Origin: Cryptomeria japonica
Taxonomy: Eukaryota; Streptophyta; Pinopsida; Cupressales; Cupressaceae
Direction of reading: 5' to 3'
Assembly (NCBI RefSeq): GCF_030272615.1
Contig: NC_081415.1
Span: 266,731,425-266,791,424 of the forward strand
DNA length: 60,000 nucleotides
Part shown: in pieces, positions 49,500 through 60,000 of the stretch
How positions within the stretch are numbered: position 1 is the stretch's first letter
Layout of the letters: each line of letters opens with the position of its first letter
The notes under the pieces: generated by a model
What the model was told of the DNA's origin: nothing
Seen by the model: only the letters and a program-made list of their open reading frames with translations
The model's database searches: none
Translations under genes and position numbers: made by a program

Positions 49500-50057
49500 A
49501 TGTCAGGAAAGACTAAGGAAAAGAGAAGAATATTTTTTGGGAACAATGGACCTAGAGGAACAACACTCTGAGTAATCTTCACATTCAATGAATATGGGTG
49601 GCAGAGGTGACGAATAAGTAGCTTGTATAACACTTCTTTTGGATGCTTTTCTTAGAAGTCAAGACCAAACCAATCAACATATTGCACAATTAGTTGATAT
49701 AGTTGCACATATGAGGATCAACCTAGGGCTGCTAATCAACATCCTAGAGCAACTCCAACAAGACCTCTCATGCTTTCCTTTCCTCTCATGTTGGAATCAC
49801 TTGAAGAGAATGATCTCACATAGGTTGAACTATAGGATGGGCTTAGACAAGATTGGCTTGATCTAGGACTTGTATTTTAGCATGATATATCCTTGAGAGA
49901 TTATATAAATGTTAGGATGAGACATATGCCTAACAAGGGAAATAGGGAACATCATAATAATCTACACAAGAAGGTTGGAAAACTTAGTTTATCACACTTT
50001 GATGGATTTTTTAAGACTTCAACAAGAAAATAGGTACAAAAAATGGGCACTTATTTC
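49500..50057 (+). pseudogene. gag N-terminus of a plus-strand LTR element, truncated
   Basis: The ATG at 49500 begins MSGKTKEKRRIFFGNNGPR, about 65 bases after the primer-binding site. Coding signal continues through frameshifts and stops: a frame with NQHIAQLVDIVAHM at 49670-49712, then SLRDYINVRMRHMPNKG and KVGKLSLSHFDG near 49890-50000. The WVQK-type phrase (here stop-VQKMGTYF) ends at 50057 and resembles the start of the capsid domain in plant Ty3/gypsy gag proteins (F-DG...WVQKLDTYF). The frame is cut at 50058 by the LTR of the minus-strand element. Gypsy rather than copia is my reading; pol is not visible in this window. Confidence 0.65.
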
Positions 50058-51128
50058 TGTCGTGCCTGTGAAGTGTGATACTTGCAGCTGCAACACAAAT
50101 ACTTGCAGCTGAAGTGTGATCTAGATAAGCAATCCTAGTGACTTGACTACACCTAGATGAAGGATTTGAATTGATAATGCCATGCAAAGATGAGATTGAT
50201 TATGCTAGATTGATCCAAGAGACTAATTAGGCTAATGATATGCATGATTAAGCTATGATGATGATGCAATTAAGCTATAAAAGAAATTGATTAAGCTACA
50301 TGATTCAACACTTATGCTAGAAAATGATCAAATTAAACTAAATCTAAGATGCAATTGCCTATAACAATAATGCTCAAATGATATGCCTATAGTAAAAATG
50401 CCTAAATTGATAATGAGATGGGATCCTTTGTGCTCCAAAATGGGGCATATTTATAGGATTTCCAAGGCCAGGGGTGAGGTGGCAGGAATCAAAGATCACG
50501 ATTGAGTCTAAAGATATCAAGGGTGAAATTGGAGGAGGTTGGAGAAGAGGTTGGAGGAAGGGACACTTGTCATCTTTGTGGTGACAAGTGTCAAGGAGCC
50601 TTTCTCATGAGAGGGCAAGTGTCCAAGAGAGGAGACATGTGGCCAAAGTGCCATGTGTCTCAAGGGAAGAATATCCACACCATAGGAGGTTAGGATAAGG
50701 AGGTTAGAATGTGCAAGATATGATAGGGTTGGTTAAACCCAAGGTTAGGTGAAATGGGTTAGGTTAGAGGGATTGTTAGGTTAGGTGGTTAGAAGTTAGG
50801 AGGCATGTAGGTAATTTGAATTTTTTTAAAATTCAAATAATAGGAAAAGATTAATTAATTTTCAAGAACTCATAAATTGATTTGTTTTAATTAATTAGAG
50901 GATTAGAAGAATTGATTGAAATGGAGGGGAAGATTAATTAATTTGAATTAATTAATCAAAGGGGACTATGGAATGAACTTAATGAATAAATCCTTAGATT
51001 TATTAATAAGTAGATGAAAGGGAGAATTAATCAAATTGCCTAATGAATTCAATTAAATTAGGAAGGGGAATTAATTAAATAATTGCTTATTTAATTAATT
51101 ATCTTCAGACCATTTTTAGGTGTATACA
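50058..51128 (-). repeat. 3' LTR of the minus-strand Tat-type Ty3/gypsy element (1,071 bp)
   Basis: Coding-strand start TGTATACACC abuts a polypurine tract at 51129; the other end is TGTCGTGCC on the plus strand at 50058, exactly where the plus-strand gag frame breaks. A minus-strand TATA box CTATAAATA lies at 50448-50456. The matching 5' LTR should lie right of this window. Confidence 0.82.
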
Positions 51129-51142
51129 TTTTTCCCCTCTTA
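51129..51142 (-). promoter_or_regulatory. Polypurine tract of the Tat-type element
   Basis: The minus strand reads TAAGAGGGGAAAAA immediately before the 3' LTR start TGTATACACC. Confidence 0.82.
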
Positions 51143-51448
51143 GAAGTGAGGTGTGATGACACGTTGATTCAAAGAATAATCTCATTTTGATGATGTTGAT
51201 GTGATAATTGTTCAATAGGATGCCCCAGCTATTTATGATAAATTGCGGTACGATGATACCCCCTCAGGAGATCAATTGAGATAATTGACCTTTGGAGTTT
51301 TTGGATCTTTGCAAAATTGATATCCTAATTAGAAATGATTTGATTTCTGCAACTTTGGTTGATGAAAATACGAGTTCTATGATCACGGTGATGTGGTTCT
51401 TGATTATTAATAAAGCTTGATTGATTAGATTGATAAGATCGAGATTCA

Positions 51449-51580
51449 GTCTGGTTTCAGGAATGACACCTCTTGTATAAGACAAAGATGATCAAAGTGT
51501 CTGGTTTCAGGAATGATATATCCTGTATAAGACTTGATCAAAACATCTGGTTCCAAGAAAGATACATCCTGTATAAGACA
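51449..51580. repeat. 46-50-bp tandem repeat, 3 units
   Basis: Each unit contains TCTGGTTTCAGGAATGA (or a close variant) followed by TCCTGTATAAGAC. Starts at 51449, 51499 and 51545. Confidence 0.85.
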
Positions 51581-51632
51581 TAATAGGATAGATTAGATGT
51601 GATCGATTGATAAAATTGATAAGGTTGATTCA

Positions 51633-51830
51633 GATATGTTGATGTTGGTTCTATTGAGGGGGGGAATATAAGATTTTTGTGGGGTCAACAATATCTTGAG
51701 AGAGATATGCTGATATTTGTTGATATCAAGTTGCAAGAAGATTTAGATATGCTGATGTTGATTTTGTTGAGGGGGGGATTATAAGATTTTCGTTGGGTTG
51801 ACAATATCTAGAGAGAGATGAGTCATCAGT
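51633..51830. repeat. 113-bp tandem repeat, about 1.75 units
   Basis: GATATGTTGATGTTGG...TTGAGGGGGGGA...ATAAGATTTT at 51633 recurs at 51746 with small differences, including GTCAACAATATC/GTTGACAATATC. Confidence 0.85.
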
Positions 51831-52441
51831 TTGATTGTGTATACACTCATGATGATACCTTGATGATTCCTACGATAGATTAAACTTGGATAAAATGAGC
51901 ATGTGGGATCCCATGCAAGAATGAAATGCAAGATAAATGCAAATGCCAAAGCAAATGAAATGCAAAGCTACGATCGGACCAGTCACTGGGTTATTGCGTT
52001 TTGTCATCATTGAGCCTTTTTAAATGTGGGAAGTGAGCGCAAACATCAACGGTATAATTAAACCATGATGACCTGAGCACTACTTTCCTAGATTTTGATA
52101 TGGCAAGTTAGCACAAGCATTGAGGTATAATTGAACCAAGATGACTTGAGTGTTGCTTGTGTAAAACAGGCAGTATTAACCACTTCTATATGCAAATCAG
52201 AAATGTCTTCGATCAAGCCTAGAAACAAATTCTGTATGATATGCCCAATGATTCAAACCATGGCGAGAAGCCACTCAGGATGCCTACGTATGTACAAAGG
52301 CTTTTATTATGGATATGAACAACGTTGATGGAAAAGAATGCAAGAGGAAGGATGCATGAAATAATAGATGGAAGAGCTAGTAGACAGATAGCGTTTGTTT
52401 GCCAGGGTTTCACCATCTGTTTTTATTGCACTTTTTCTCAT

Positions 52442-52580
52442 ATTTGATTTTTTTTGGGATTTTTTGCTTTTTTACTTTTTTTTGGATTTTATGCTTTTTC
52501 ACTGTTTTTGGATTTTTCTGCTTGTTCACTATTTTTGGATTTTCTTCTTTTTCACCGTTTTTGGGTTTTTCTGCCTTTTC
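52442..52580. repeat. T-rich 27-bp repeat, about 5 units
   Basis: GGATTTT-type cores at about 52457, 52484, 52510, 52537 and 52563, each followed by CTGCTTTTTCAC-like sequence. It begins exactly at the integrase stop codon. Confidence 0.75.
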
Positions 52581-53701
52581 AGACATAAAAATTCTTCAGA
52601 TGCATGCTATTGATGGGTTCCTCGAGTTGATCCTTGTCCTGTGTTGATAACTGATATGCTCCTAACTCAAATACTATTGTGACTACAAATGGACCTAACC
52701 AATTCGGTTCAAACTTTCCTTTCTTTTCTCGATCTGCCTGGTTGCAAGGATTTTCTTTTAGTACTAGTTCCCTAGCTTTAAATGTTCTTGGTTTGACCTT
52801 ATGATTATAACTTTGGCACATTCTTTGTTGATATACCTTTAAATGATCAAAGGAATTTTGTCTTCGTTCATGGATCAATTCTAACTCTTGCAATCTAGAT
52901 ACACGTTCTTCATCTGGGATAAAACCTTTTAATGATAATCATAGAGAAGGTATCTCTACTTGTATTCATAGTATTGCTTCTGATCCATAGACAAGAGAGA
53001 AAGGTGTGGCACCTGTTGGTGTGCGGATACTAGTACGGTATGCCCATAGAGAAGGGTTCAATTGAATATGCCAATCTCTTCCACATCATTCACTATCTTT
53101 TCGGGGATTTTCACAATAGTTTTGTTTGATGCTTCTACTTGCCCATTCCCTTGTGGATAGTAGGGTGTGGAAAATCTGTTTTGGATCTTGAATTTATCAC
53201 ATAGTTCTTGGACATCCAGATTCTTGAACGGTCACCCATTATCAGTGATAATGGTCATGGGTATTCCATAGCAACAGATGATGTAATTTAAGATAAATGC
53301 AACAGTTTGTTTTCTTGTGATATTGATGAGAGGTATTGCCTCAATCATTTTTGTAAAATATTATGTAGCTACAAGGATGAATTTGTGACCATTAGATGAA
53401 GAAGGATTTATCTTTCCTACTAGATCAAGACCCCATTGGCAGAAAGGCCAAGATGTTGCCAAAGCATGAAGTTCTTGCATTGGTGCATGAATCAAATTCC
53501 CATGGATCTAACAATGTTTGTATGTTTTAGCTATCTAAAAAGAATCTTGTTCCATAGTTGGCCAATAATATCCCAAGCGTATAAGTTTTTTTGAAAGGGT
53601 AAGACCACTTGAATGAGTGCCACAAATGCTATTATGGACTTCATGTAAGGCCTTTCATATTCTTCTTGTTCAAGACATCTTAAAAGAGTACCGTCTAGAC
53701 C
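52579..53701 (-). pseudogene. Integrase of the Tat-type Ty3/gypsy element
   Basis: Minus strand. The zinc-binding region reads HEVHNSICGTHSSGLTLSKK (about 53650-53590), followed by LGYYWPTM. The catalytic core keeps all three acidic residues: Asp in GLDLVG (53424-53426), Asp in TDNG (53241-53243) and Glu in GNGQVEASNK (53133-53135). The D2-E spacing is 36 codons, the classical DD35E. The C-terminal domain is open from 52893 to 52579 and has the GPY/F module (LGPFVV...GAYQL) with no chromodomain beyond it. Several stops, including TGA after TDNG, and frameshifts make it inactive as read. Joins element DNA into the host genome in intact relatives. Confidence 0.9.
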
Positions 53702-54399
53702 TTATTTAAATAGGGTATTTGCGACAAGAGTATAATGGGAGGATTGGTGAATAAAGTTTCTCTTTTGATTTTTTGATAATTTAGGAGGTGGGGTATTATC
53801 TTTTAGGTATGTGTAAGTTTGGCCATAATGGGAGGAATCATGCCCAACAAGGTGACATATAGTTTGGGAACCAGGACAATTATGAGCAGGGTAAAATAAC
53901 TCTTCCACTAGGAATTCACAATGCTGTTGATTTTTCTGTGTCTGAAGGAGAGAAGCAAGTGTTGCCATGGCATCTACTGCTTTGTTGTCATTCCTTGGAA
54001 TTTTCTGAAAAGTTATTTCTACAAAGTATTTCTTGATATCATCAACCATCTTTTTATAAGGCATTAACTTTCATCCTTTGTTTGATAATCATCATTGATT
54101 TAATTAATGATGAGCTGAGAGACTCCAAAGACTTGAAGTTGTGTAATGTTCTATTCTATAGCCATTTTGATACCTGTAACCAAAGCTTCATATTTTGTTG
54201 TATTGTTGGTGCATTGAAAGCTTAATTTGTATGCTTTTGGAATTATATGACCTTGTGGTGTGATGAATAGAATACCTACTCCTGATCCATGTTGTGTACA
54301 TGAACCATTAAATTATAATTGCCATGTTTTTGTTGTGACTGTTAGGATATCAACATTGGGAAATTCAATCTGCAAAAGGTGATTATCCTGAAGTGGTGC
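53702..54399 (-). pseudogene. Second (archaeal-type) RNase H domain and linker of the Tat-type element
   Basis: Minus strand. Downstream of the usual RNase H lies a second RNase H-like fold: VTTKTWQL, FNGSCTQHGSGVGILFITPQ, CTNNTTKYEALVTGIKMAI, LQVFGVSQLIIN, PRNDNKAVDAMATLASLL. In active family members the corresponding catalytic residues are Asp in FDGS, Glu in (A)EYEAL and Asp in FGDSQL. Here the first is Asn and the third is Val, with only Glu kept in KYEAL. A second RNase H between RT-RNase H and integrase is a known mark of the Tat clade. The linker to integrase (53702-53930) is open but unremarkable. Confidence 0.82.
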
Positions 54400-55673
54400 C
54401 TCGGCTAGTTGGTTTGCAATGACTTGTCCCTTTATAGCTTTTTTGTCAACATACTCAATATCAAACTCACTCAGGATCATGATCTATTTTGCTAGTCATC
54501 ATGTTAATGTTGCCTTGTTGAGTAAATACTTCAATGGATCGATTTTAGCTATCAAATTGATGGAGTGAGATAGTAGATAGTGTCTTAATTTTTGAGAAGC
54601 AAAAACTACTACCAAGCATGCTTTTTCTGTTGGTGAATAGTTGATCTCATATCTTACTAGTGTTCCGCTAATGTAGTAGATGACCCATTATTTTTCTTCA
54701 TTATCCTTTTGTGCAAGCAGAACTCCTAATGATACTTCGATGGTTGATACATAGAGTAACAATGACTTTCCTAGAATTGGTGACATTAGGACATGTGGTT
54801 GCATGGGATATGCCTTGATCTTGTTGAATGCGTCCTCACATTGATGGTCCCACTTGAAATGAACATTTTTGTGTAACAGATGAGTAAATAGTTGACATTT
54901 ATCTGCCAGTTGAGAAACAAATCTTCTGATTGACTGGAGTTTGCCTTGGAGTGATCTTAGTTGACTGGTATTCTTGGGAGATGCTATTTCCATAATTTGT
55001 TTGACCTTAGATGGATCTACTTTTATACCTCTAGCTAAAACAATGTATCCCGATAGCCTGCCTAAAGTGACACCAAAGGCGCATTTCTTGGGATTGAGTC
55101 ATAGCTTATACTGTTCTAACCTATCAAAGATCTTTTCAAGTATTTCTATATGGTCTTCTTTGTTGTATGATTTTTCCAAGATGTCATCTATATAATCTTC
55201 CATGAATGTATGCATCATGTCATGGAATATCATTGTCATAGCTCTTTGATATGTAGCACATGCGTTCTTTAGTCCAAAAGGCATGACATTCTAGTAGAAA
55301 GTACCCCATGGGCATGTGAAAGTTGTCTTTTCTTGATCTTTAGGTGCTATTTTAATCTGATTGTATCTGGAGAAACCATCCATTAGAGAAAACATGGAGT
55401 GTCCAGTTGTTAAATATACAATGATGTCAATGTTAGGCAAAGGAAAGTCATCCTTTGAACATGCATTATTAAGATCTTTGAAGTTTGTGCCTATTCTGAT
55501 ACTTTTATCTGGTTTGGAAATAAGAACGATGTTGGATACCCATTGAGGATAAGCTACAGGTCTGATGAATCTGACATCCAATAAAAAATTGAATTCTACT
55601 TTGACTAGAAGAGCAATATGCAGATGCATTTTCGTTAATTTCTATTTAACTGGTTTTGCTCTTGGACTGAAAT
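54400..55673 (-). pseudogene. Reverse transcriptase and first RNase H of the Tat-type element
   Basis: Minus strand. RT blocks in order: LLDVRFIRPVAYPQWVSNIV, NFKDLNNACSKDDFPLPNID, MFSLMDGFSRYNQIKIAP, FTCPWGTF (55291), MPFGLKNACATYQRAM (55284) and the active site YIDDIL (DD codons at 55183-55188; Ile replaces the common Val). Then come SLQGKLQSIRRFVSQLADKC and the RNase H start LLLYVSTIEVSLGVLLAQ, IYYISGTLVRYEINYSPTEK and LSEFDIEYVDKKAIKGQVIA. Stops at about 55288, 54687 and 54500 and frameshifts break the frame. Copies element RNA to DNA in intact relatives. Confidence 0.93.
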
Positions 55674-56940
55674 TTAAGTGATGAATAATAATCTTTGGAT
55701 CCAACCTTGGCATTCTGCATATGACCAGGCAAAATTTATTTGTCGTCGTTTGAATAATTCCATATATTGTTGCATTTCTTCTTCTAATAGAGAAGTTGTT
55801 GGATGTAGGATCTTTGGTTGCTCTGTTGTCCCAATGTTAACTACCTTTGTTAGTTTGATCAAAATGGATGACCTTTCTTGATAGTGCGCATGTAAAGTGT
55901 CAAATATCCCATCTTCCGACACCACAAGGAGGTTTTCACCATTAGATGCATCCTTTCTTTTTACTTTTTCCTGATCTAATGTTGCCAAGAAATGGTTGTC
56001 AGCATTAGACCTGATATTGTTTTCTTTATTTTCACTTTTGCGACTAGGAGATTTGGCACCCACTTGACTGGAAGATGCATTGTTGAAATTACTGGTGGTT
56101 GTTGTTGTGGGTTCTATTTCATTAAGATATATGGATATGGCATGGTCATTCAGAAAGGTATCAATGGGAGTATGTCCTTCATTTTCCCAATCAATAAGTT
56201 CAGGGTGGATTAGAGGTAGGGGGTCATCAGGTTGAGATGTTTCAAGAGTATCAAGGGTCATGATGGATGTAAAAAAGTTTTTGATATGTAAGTCTATGTC
56301 TAGAATGATACTCTCATCAGAATGACCTCGCACAAGGAGCTCCTGATCATCCTTGGTTAAGTCCAAGTCAGCCGAATGTGATTCTAATTCAAGTGAACTA
56401 GTTCCTAACGTTTTCCCTACATACGTGTGAACTACATTGACTCCTAAATCTTATTCAAAGAAATTTTATTCAGCTAATTCTTCAGAGTGATAAGAATCCC
56501 ATTCCCATTCATTATAATATGTCTCACTTGTAGCTTGCAATCTACAGATTTGTTCATATAGCATTAGATTTGTTTCTTCAGCTTTTCTTTCTATATCTTT
56601 TCTTCTTTCATATTCAACTTCTTCTAGATTGAGATTGAGTTCTGTCAACCTTGCTATCAGCTCTCCTTGACTTGTACTAGGTTCGTGCTTGTTTTGATTG
56701 AGATTTAAGGCTGCTTGGGAGGAGCTTTTAGTTTCTTTTTCTTGTTGATTTGAATCTTGCTTCTTTTCCCATTTCATGTTTGCTTGTGCTTGTTGCTTAG
56801 CAGATGTTTCTTCTCTTTCAATTGCTATTTGTTCTTGTTTGTTTTCATATTCTTCTTGTTGTTGGCTAAAAGATGTGTCTTCTGGTAGAGTAACTTGTCC
56901 ATATCCTAAGCCTGCTTTGTTTGTAGCCTATTGAGTATGA
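55674..56940 (-). pseudogene. Long acidic linker between G-patch and reverse transcriptase
   Basis: Minus strand, two open stretches (56777-56466 and 56366-55674). The first is a predicted coiled coil rich in Gln, Glu and Lys (NLEEVEYERRKDIERK). The second is acidic and Ser/Asn-rich, and near its C-end reads EEEMQQYMELFKRRQINFAW, the usual lead-in to RT in plant Tat elements. No enzyme motif. Such long spacers are usual in this clade. Confidence 0.75.
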
Positions 56941-56942
56941 GG

Positions 56943-58181
56943 CTAGATAGGTTTTGATATACCTTCTTTTCTTTTCCCTATAGGACCTGTCCCAATGTAT
57001 CCCATTTTTCTGAGAATGTTAAATCCTTTTCCATACTTTTCTGTAGGTATGCAGACATTGTTGATCTTTTGTTGGACTTCTTCATCCTTGTATAGCCACT
57101 GTAGTACATCTTTGTCTTTTGTTTCCTCTGATAAGGTCCCAACACTAACAAATGCTCCATCAAATATCAGAAGATGTTTCACAATTAGTTTTTGTTTAGA
57201 GTTTGATGGTTTTCCAAAGAATTTAGGAGAAAGTGGTAATTGTGATATTGAATATTCTCCATTCCTTTGATCTCTTAGCTGCATTTATTTTTCCATACTT
57301 GACAAAATTGAGGCAAATGATTTTTCTTTGGATTGTGTCTTCAAAGATGATGCCTCCCTATTATGAGGAACAATGACTTCTTGAGCTGGTTTGAGATTAC
57401 TACAATATTGAAATGGATTTGAATTTGTTGAGATCGTGATTTCCTGCCTATTGTGCGGGAACTTTAGGCACTGATGATATGTGGATGGAACAACTTGTAT
57501 GTCATGTATCCAGAGTCTTCCCAAGAGTATGTTGTATGATAAGTCCAAGTCTAGAACTTGGCATGCTGTGTCTTTCTATAAAGGTCCCACTCTGATGGGT
57601 AATATCACAATTCCTTTATAGGAACACTCTTCTTCATCATAGGCTTTAATGGTGATCTTTTTTGGGGGATCAACTGCATCTTCTGAATAACCTAGAGAAT
57701 GGACTACACTCAAAGAAAAAATGTTTAAGCCAACTCCTCCATCTATTAGGACACATTTAACTCGCATCTTATGAATGATGATTTCGATATGCAAGGGAGC
57801 ATTATGGGGATGTTGCAAGGACATGTCTTCTTCGGTGAATGATAAGCAGTGAGGGGTTGTGAGGTGTCCCACCATGGTTTGGAATTGATCTATATCTAGA
57901 TTTTTAGACACTATTTTATCTACTAATGCTCTTTCTAGAATTTCTTTATGTGTAGGTGAAAGCTTTAAAAGTTCTAAGATGCATATTTGTGCGGGTGTTT
58001 TCTGCAATTGCTCCACTAGATTATATTGTTTTGTAGTGGATGATGTGTTTGTTGAAGGACCCAACAAAATAAATTTAGCTTTGCTTCTTGTGATAGCATG
58101 AGCAGTATCTTGATTTTGTTTTTCTTTAACTACAATCACATTTACCACATTATCATATGTATGAGCATAGTTTACCTTCAC
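56943..58181 (-). pseudogene. Aspartic protease and G-patch region of the Tat-type element
   Basis: Minus strand, three successive open stretches (58181-57576, 57548-57285, 57284-56943). The first ends in a retropepsin-like fold with VLIDGGVGLNIFSLSVVHSL near 57690-57750; the catalytic motif is DGG where DTG/DSG is classical, a variant common in this plant clade. The flap/second half follows ([15 protein letters not shown]). The last stretch ends in a G-patch-like motif (KYGKGFNILRKMGYIGTG, then GPIGKRKEGISKPI). G-patches bind nucleic acid or helicases in other proteins. Cuts the polyprotein in intact relatives. Confidence 0.8.
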
Positions 58182-58189
58182 TTTACCCT

Positions 58190-59837
58190 TACCATTATTT
58201 GTTGTTCATGATTCACCCTTCTCATAGTTTGGAAGCGGAGTTTTAAAAGCTGTATGAGATTCATTTGTTGTATGTCCATCCACAGTTATTACTCCATTAT
58301 CAATCAAATCTTGGATGACATGTTTCAACCACTGACAATTATATGTGTGATGTCCCTTGTTTCAATGGAAATCGCAATAATGGTTATCATTCCACCAAGG
58401 GGTTTTTACTTGAGGTTCGTAGTTCCTTTCTTCTGGCAAAGTAATCAATTTGTTTGCGAGAAGTGTCTTTAGTGTTGACCCAAGGGGTTCACCAATGTTT
58501 GTAAATTTCTTTCAAAAGAAATTTTTGATAGTTATTTTTTGGTGATTGTTGTTCTGCTAAGTTGCTGTTGAGTGATTGGATAAATTAAAAACCAGTTGTT
58601 TTTGTTTCACATTATTGTTATCTACTATTCCATTGTTGACAACATTATGATTTCTATTCCAAAACTTTGGCTTATCATTGTTGTTGTTGTTAGTGTTGTT
58701 AGGAGGGTGAACTCCTTCTTTGTATATTTTCAACTCACCCTTCTTTATCATGGCTTCCTCCATTCTGATTCCATTATCAATCATCTTTGTAAAACTTTGA
58801 TGTCCTTACATTTTTAGAGGATAACTCATTTGATCATTTAGGTTGTCTATGAATATGTCCATTTTTTCATACCCTGGCACTATATGAGGATATCGTGAAG
58901 CTAACCATCTCCATCTCTATAAAAATGTTATGAAAGGTTCACTCTTTTGTTTTGCATTACATAGATCTAGCATTGTTACTTCATGTTGTATTTTGTAAGA
59001 GTATTATGAAACAAACTTATCCACTAATTCTGAGAATGACTTGATTCCAGGTGGAAGTTTGGAGAACCATTCCATAGCTAGTCTAGTTAAGCTTTTCGGA
59101 AATAATCTCATCAAGTAGGTGTCCTCATGTGCAAACTCCATACTCATTGTGTAAAATTATCATATATGATCTTGAGGGTCAGTGCTTCCATCATATTTTT
59201 TGTATCTAGGAGTTTCACAACCTATGGGAAATGGTATCATGTTTAGATTTATGTCGAATGGATAAGGACAGATTTCTTAAAGTGAGTATCTTCTAACATT
59301 TCATCTCTACCTATCTTGAATTTGTGTTTGCAGTGTTTGTATTTGTTGTGTGAGAGTTGTGATAGGATTATCAACATGATTTGTTCTTGCATAACCATTA
59401 TTTTGCATTCTAGGAGGATCTTGATCTCTTCTTGTATCATCTCTACCCCTTCTTGTATCCTCATTGGATTGAATGTTATTTACAATTTCTACGTCATCCC
59501 TTTTGGGAATGTAAGTTTCCTCATTGGTTCTGGTGTTACTAGGAATTGATGTGTCATTAATTTTGAGACCAAAAATATCTTCATATTGTTTGTTATTAAG
59601 GGGGTGGTCACTTCTCTTTTGTGTCAATTTGTTCACATCAAAATCTTGTGGGAGTGTAGCGCCAGATTTTGCTAACATTAGGAAATATTTTTCTTTTTCT
59701 CCCTCCAATATTTTCTGCATAAATTTATCGAATTGAGGATATTTTTTGATGTCTATGACATTTTGTTTTGTTATTTCCTCTTCAACTTGTATTTCATCTT
59801 CATGTTCCATGGTTCTATGATCTTCAATTATTTTCAA
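58190..59837 (-). pseudogene. gag of the Tat-type Ty3/gypsy element
   Basis: Minus strand, ATG at 59837 (MKIIEDHRTMEHEDE). The first 176 codons are open, charged and end in a Gln-rich helix (TTLTQQIQTLQTQIQDR). The capsid-type retrotransposon gag domain follows at about 59230-58880 (LFPKSLTRLAMEWFSKLPPG, SFSELVDKFVS), then an Asn-rich tail. Near 58340-58375 is a variant knuckle, CDFH-stop-NKGHHTYNC (C-x2-H-x4-H-x4-C), with a TGA where CGA is likely. Several other stops. The 5' leader runs on to the right edge (59838-60000); no primer-binding site is visible inside the window. Confidence 0.87.
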
Positions 59838-60000
59838 TGTTTCGGTTTCTGTCTCTGTGATCTTTCGTCTCTAAGCCCTGGTTAAAACGAGCACACACGT
59901 GTGCTAGATATTGCACTAGGATTCGATTGTCCAAAATTTGTTTTGATAAGTGATCAACTGTTAATATAAATGTGATAAAGTGATATGACAGGAAAAGATG
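59838..60000 (-). other. 5' leader of the Tat-type element
   Basis: Non-coding sequence upstream of gag on the minus strand, including the imperfect palindrome GCACACACGTGTGC (59890-59903). The 5' LTR should start beyond the right edge. Confidence 0.5.

Larger units (their letters stand above)
51143..52578 (-). other. 3' untranslated region of the Tat-type element, with tandem repeats
   Basis: About 1.4 kb between the integrase stop and the polypurine tract. It holds three separate tandem repeats: three units of 46-50 bp (51449, 51499, 51545), two units of 113 bp (51633 and 51746) with GAGGGGGGG tracts, and a T-rich 27-bp repeat (52442-52580). No continuous coding frame. Long, repeat-bearing 3' regions are known for Tat/Ogre-type elements. 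Confidence 0.75.

Noticed and set aside
52395-52647. Phe-rich plus-strand ORFs
   Set aside because: Read from the T-rich 27-bp repeat in the 3' region of the Tat element.

Overview
This window reads as intergenic DNA from a large-genome land plant, most likely a gymnosperm such as a conifer. That attribution is an inference from the dense, decayed, nested LTR retrotransposons with LTRs of 0.8 to 2.3 kb, the Tat-type Ty3 element, and the lack of any convincing single-copy host gene. No tRNA, rRNA, CRISPR or ordinary host gene is supportable. Nearly all coding sequence is retroelement-derived and broken by stops and frameshifts, often where C->T (CGA->TGA, CAA->TAA) decay is a natural explanation.

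Layout. 1-5911: two Ty1/copia elements on the minus strand. Element E1 (gag-protease plus its 5' LTR, 1-2882) is inserted into the integrase of E2 (2883-5911). 5912-7691: unassigned. 7692-9696: plus-strand relic of an unknown retroelement ORF. 9745-15650: AT-rich non-coding DNA with a dispersed repeat, low-complexity T-rich DNA and two degenerate minisatellites. 15825-25217: a minus-strand unknown ORF of an older element, split in frame by two later insertions. These are a complete 6.56-kb non-autonomous LTR element (16214-22772; copia/Sirevirus-like signals, four-knuckle gag, a second unknown ORF) and a solo LTR (22940-24011, perfect 5-bp target duplication CCATT).

27048-46579 is the most striking structure: a tandem array of exactly 19 copies of a 1,028-bp unit with no length variation and only a handful of variable sites, which are shuffled among copies. 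After a short flank carrying a 27-bp minisatellite, a plus-strand LTR element begins (long LTR about 47142-49417 with a TATA box, primer-binding site and gag start). Its gag is cut at 50058 by the 3' LTR of a minus-strand Ty3/gypsy element of the Tat type. That element fills the rest of the window (50058-60000) and carries gag, protease, a G-patch, reverse transcriptase, two RNase H domains, integrase and a repeat-rich 3' untranslated region.

How the parts relate: the window is a record of serial insertion (E1 into E2; Sirevirus-like element and solo LTR into an older ORF; Tat element into another element's gag) plus one recent local amplification (the 1,028-bp array). The best candidates for something undescribed are the exact-length array and the unknown retroelement-borne ORF type that recurs in three separate relics.
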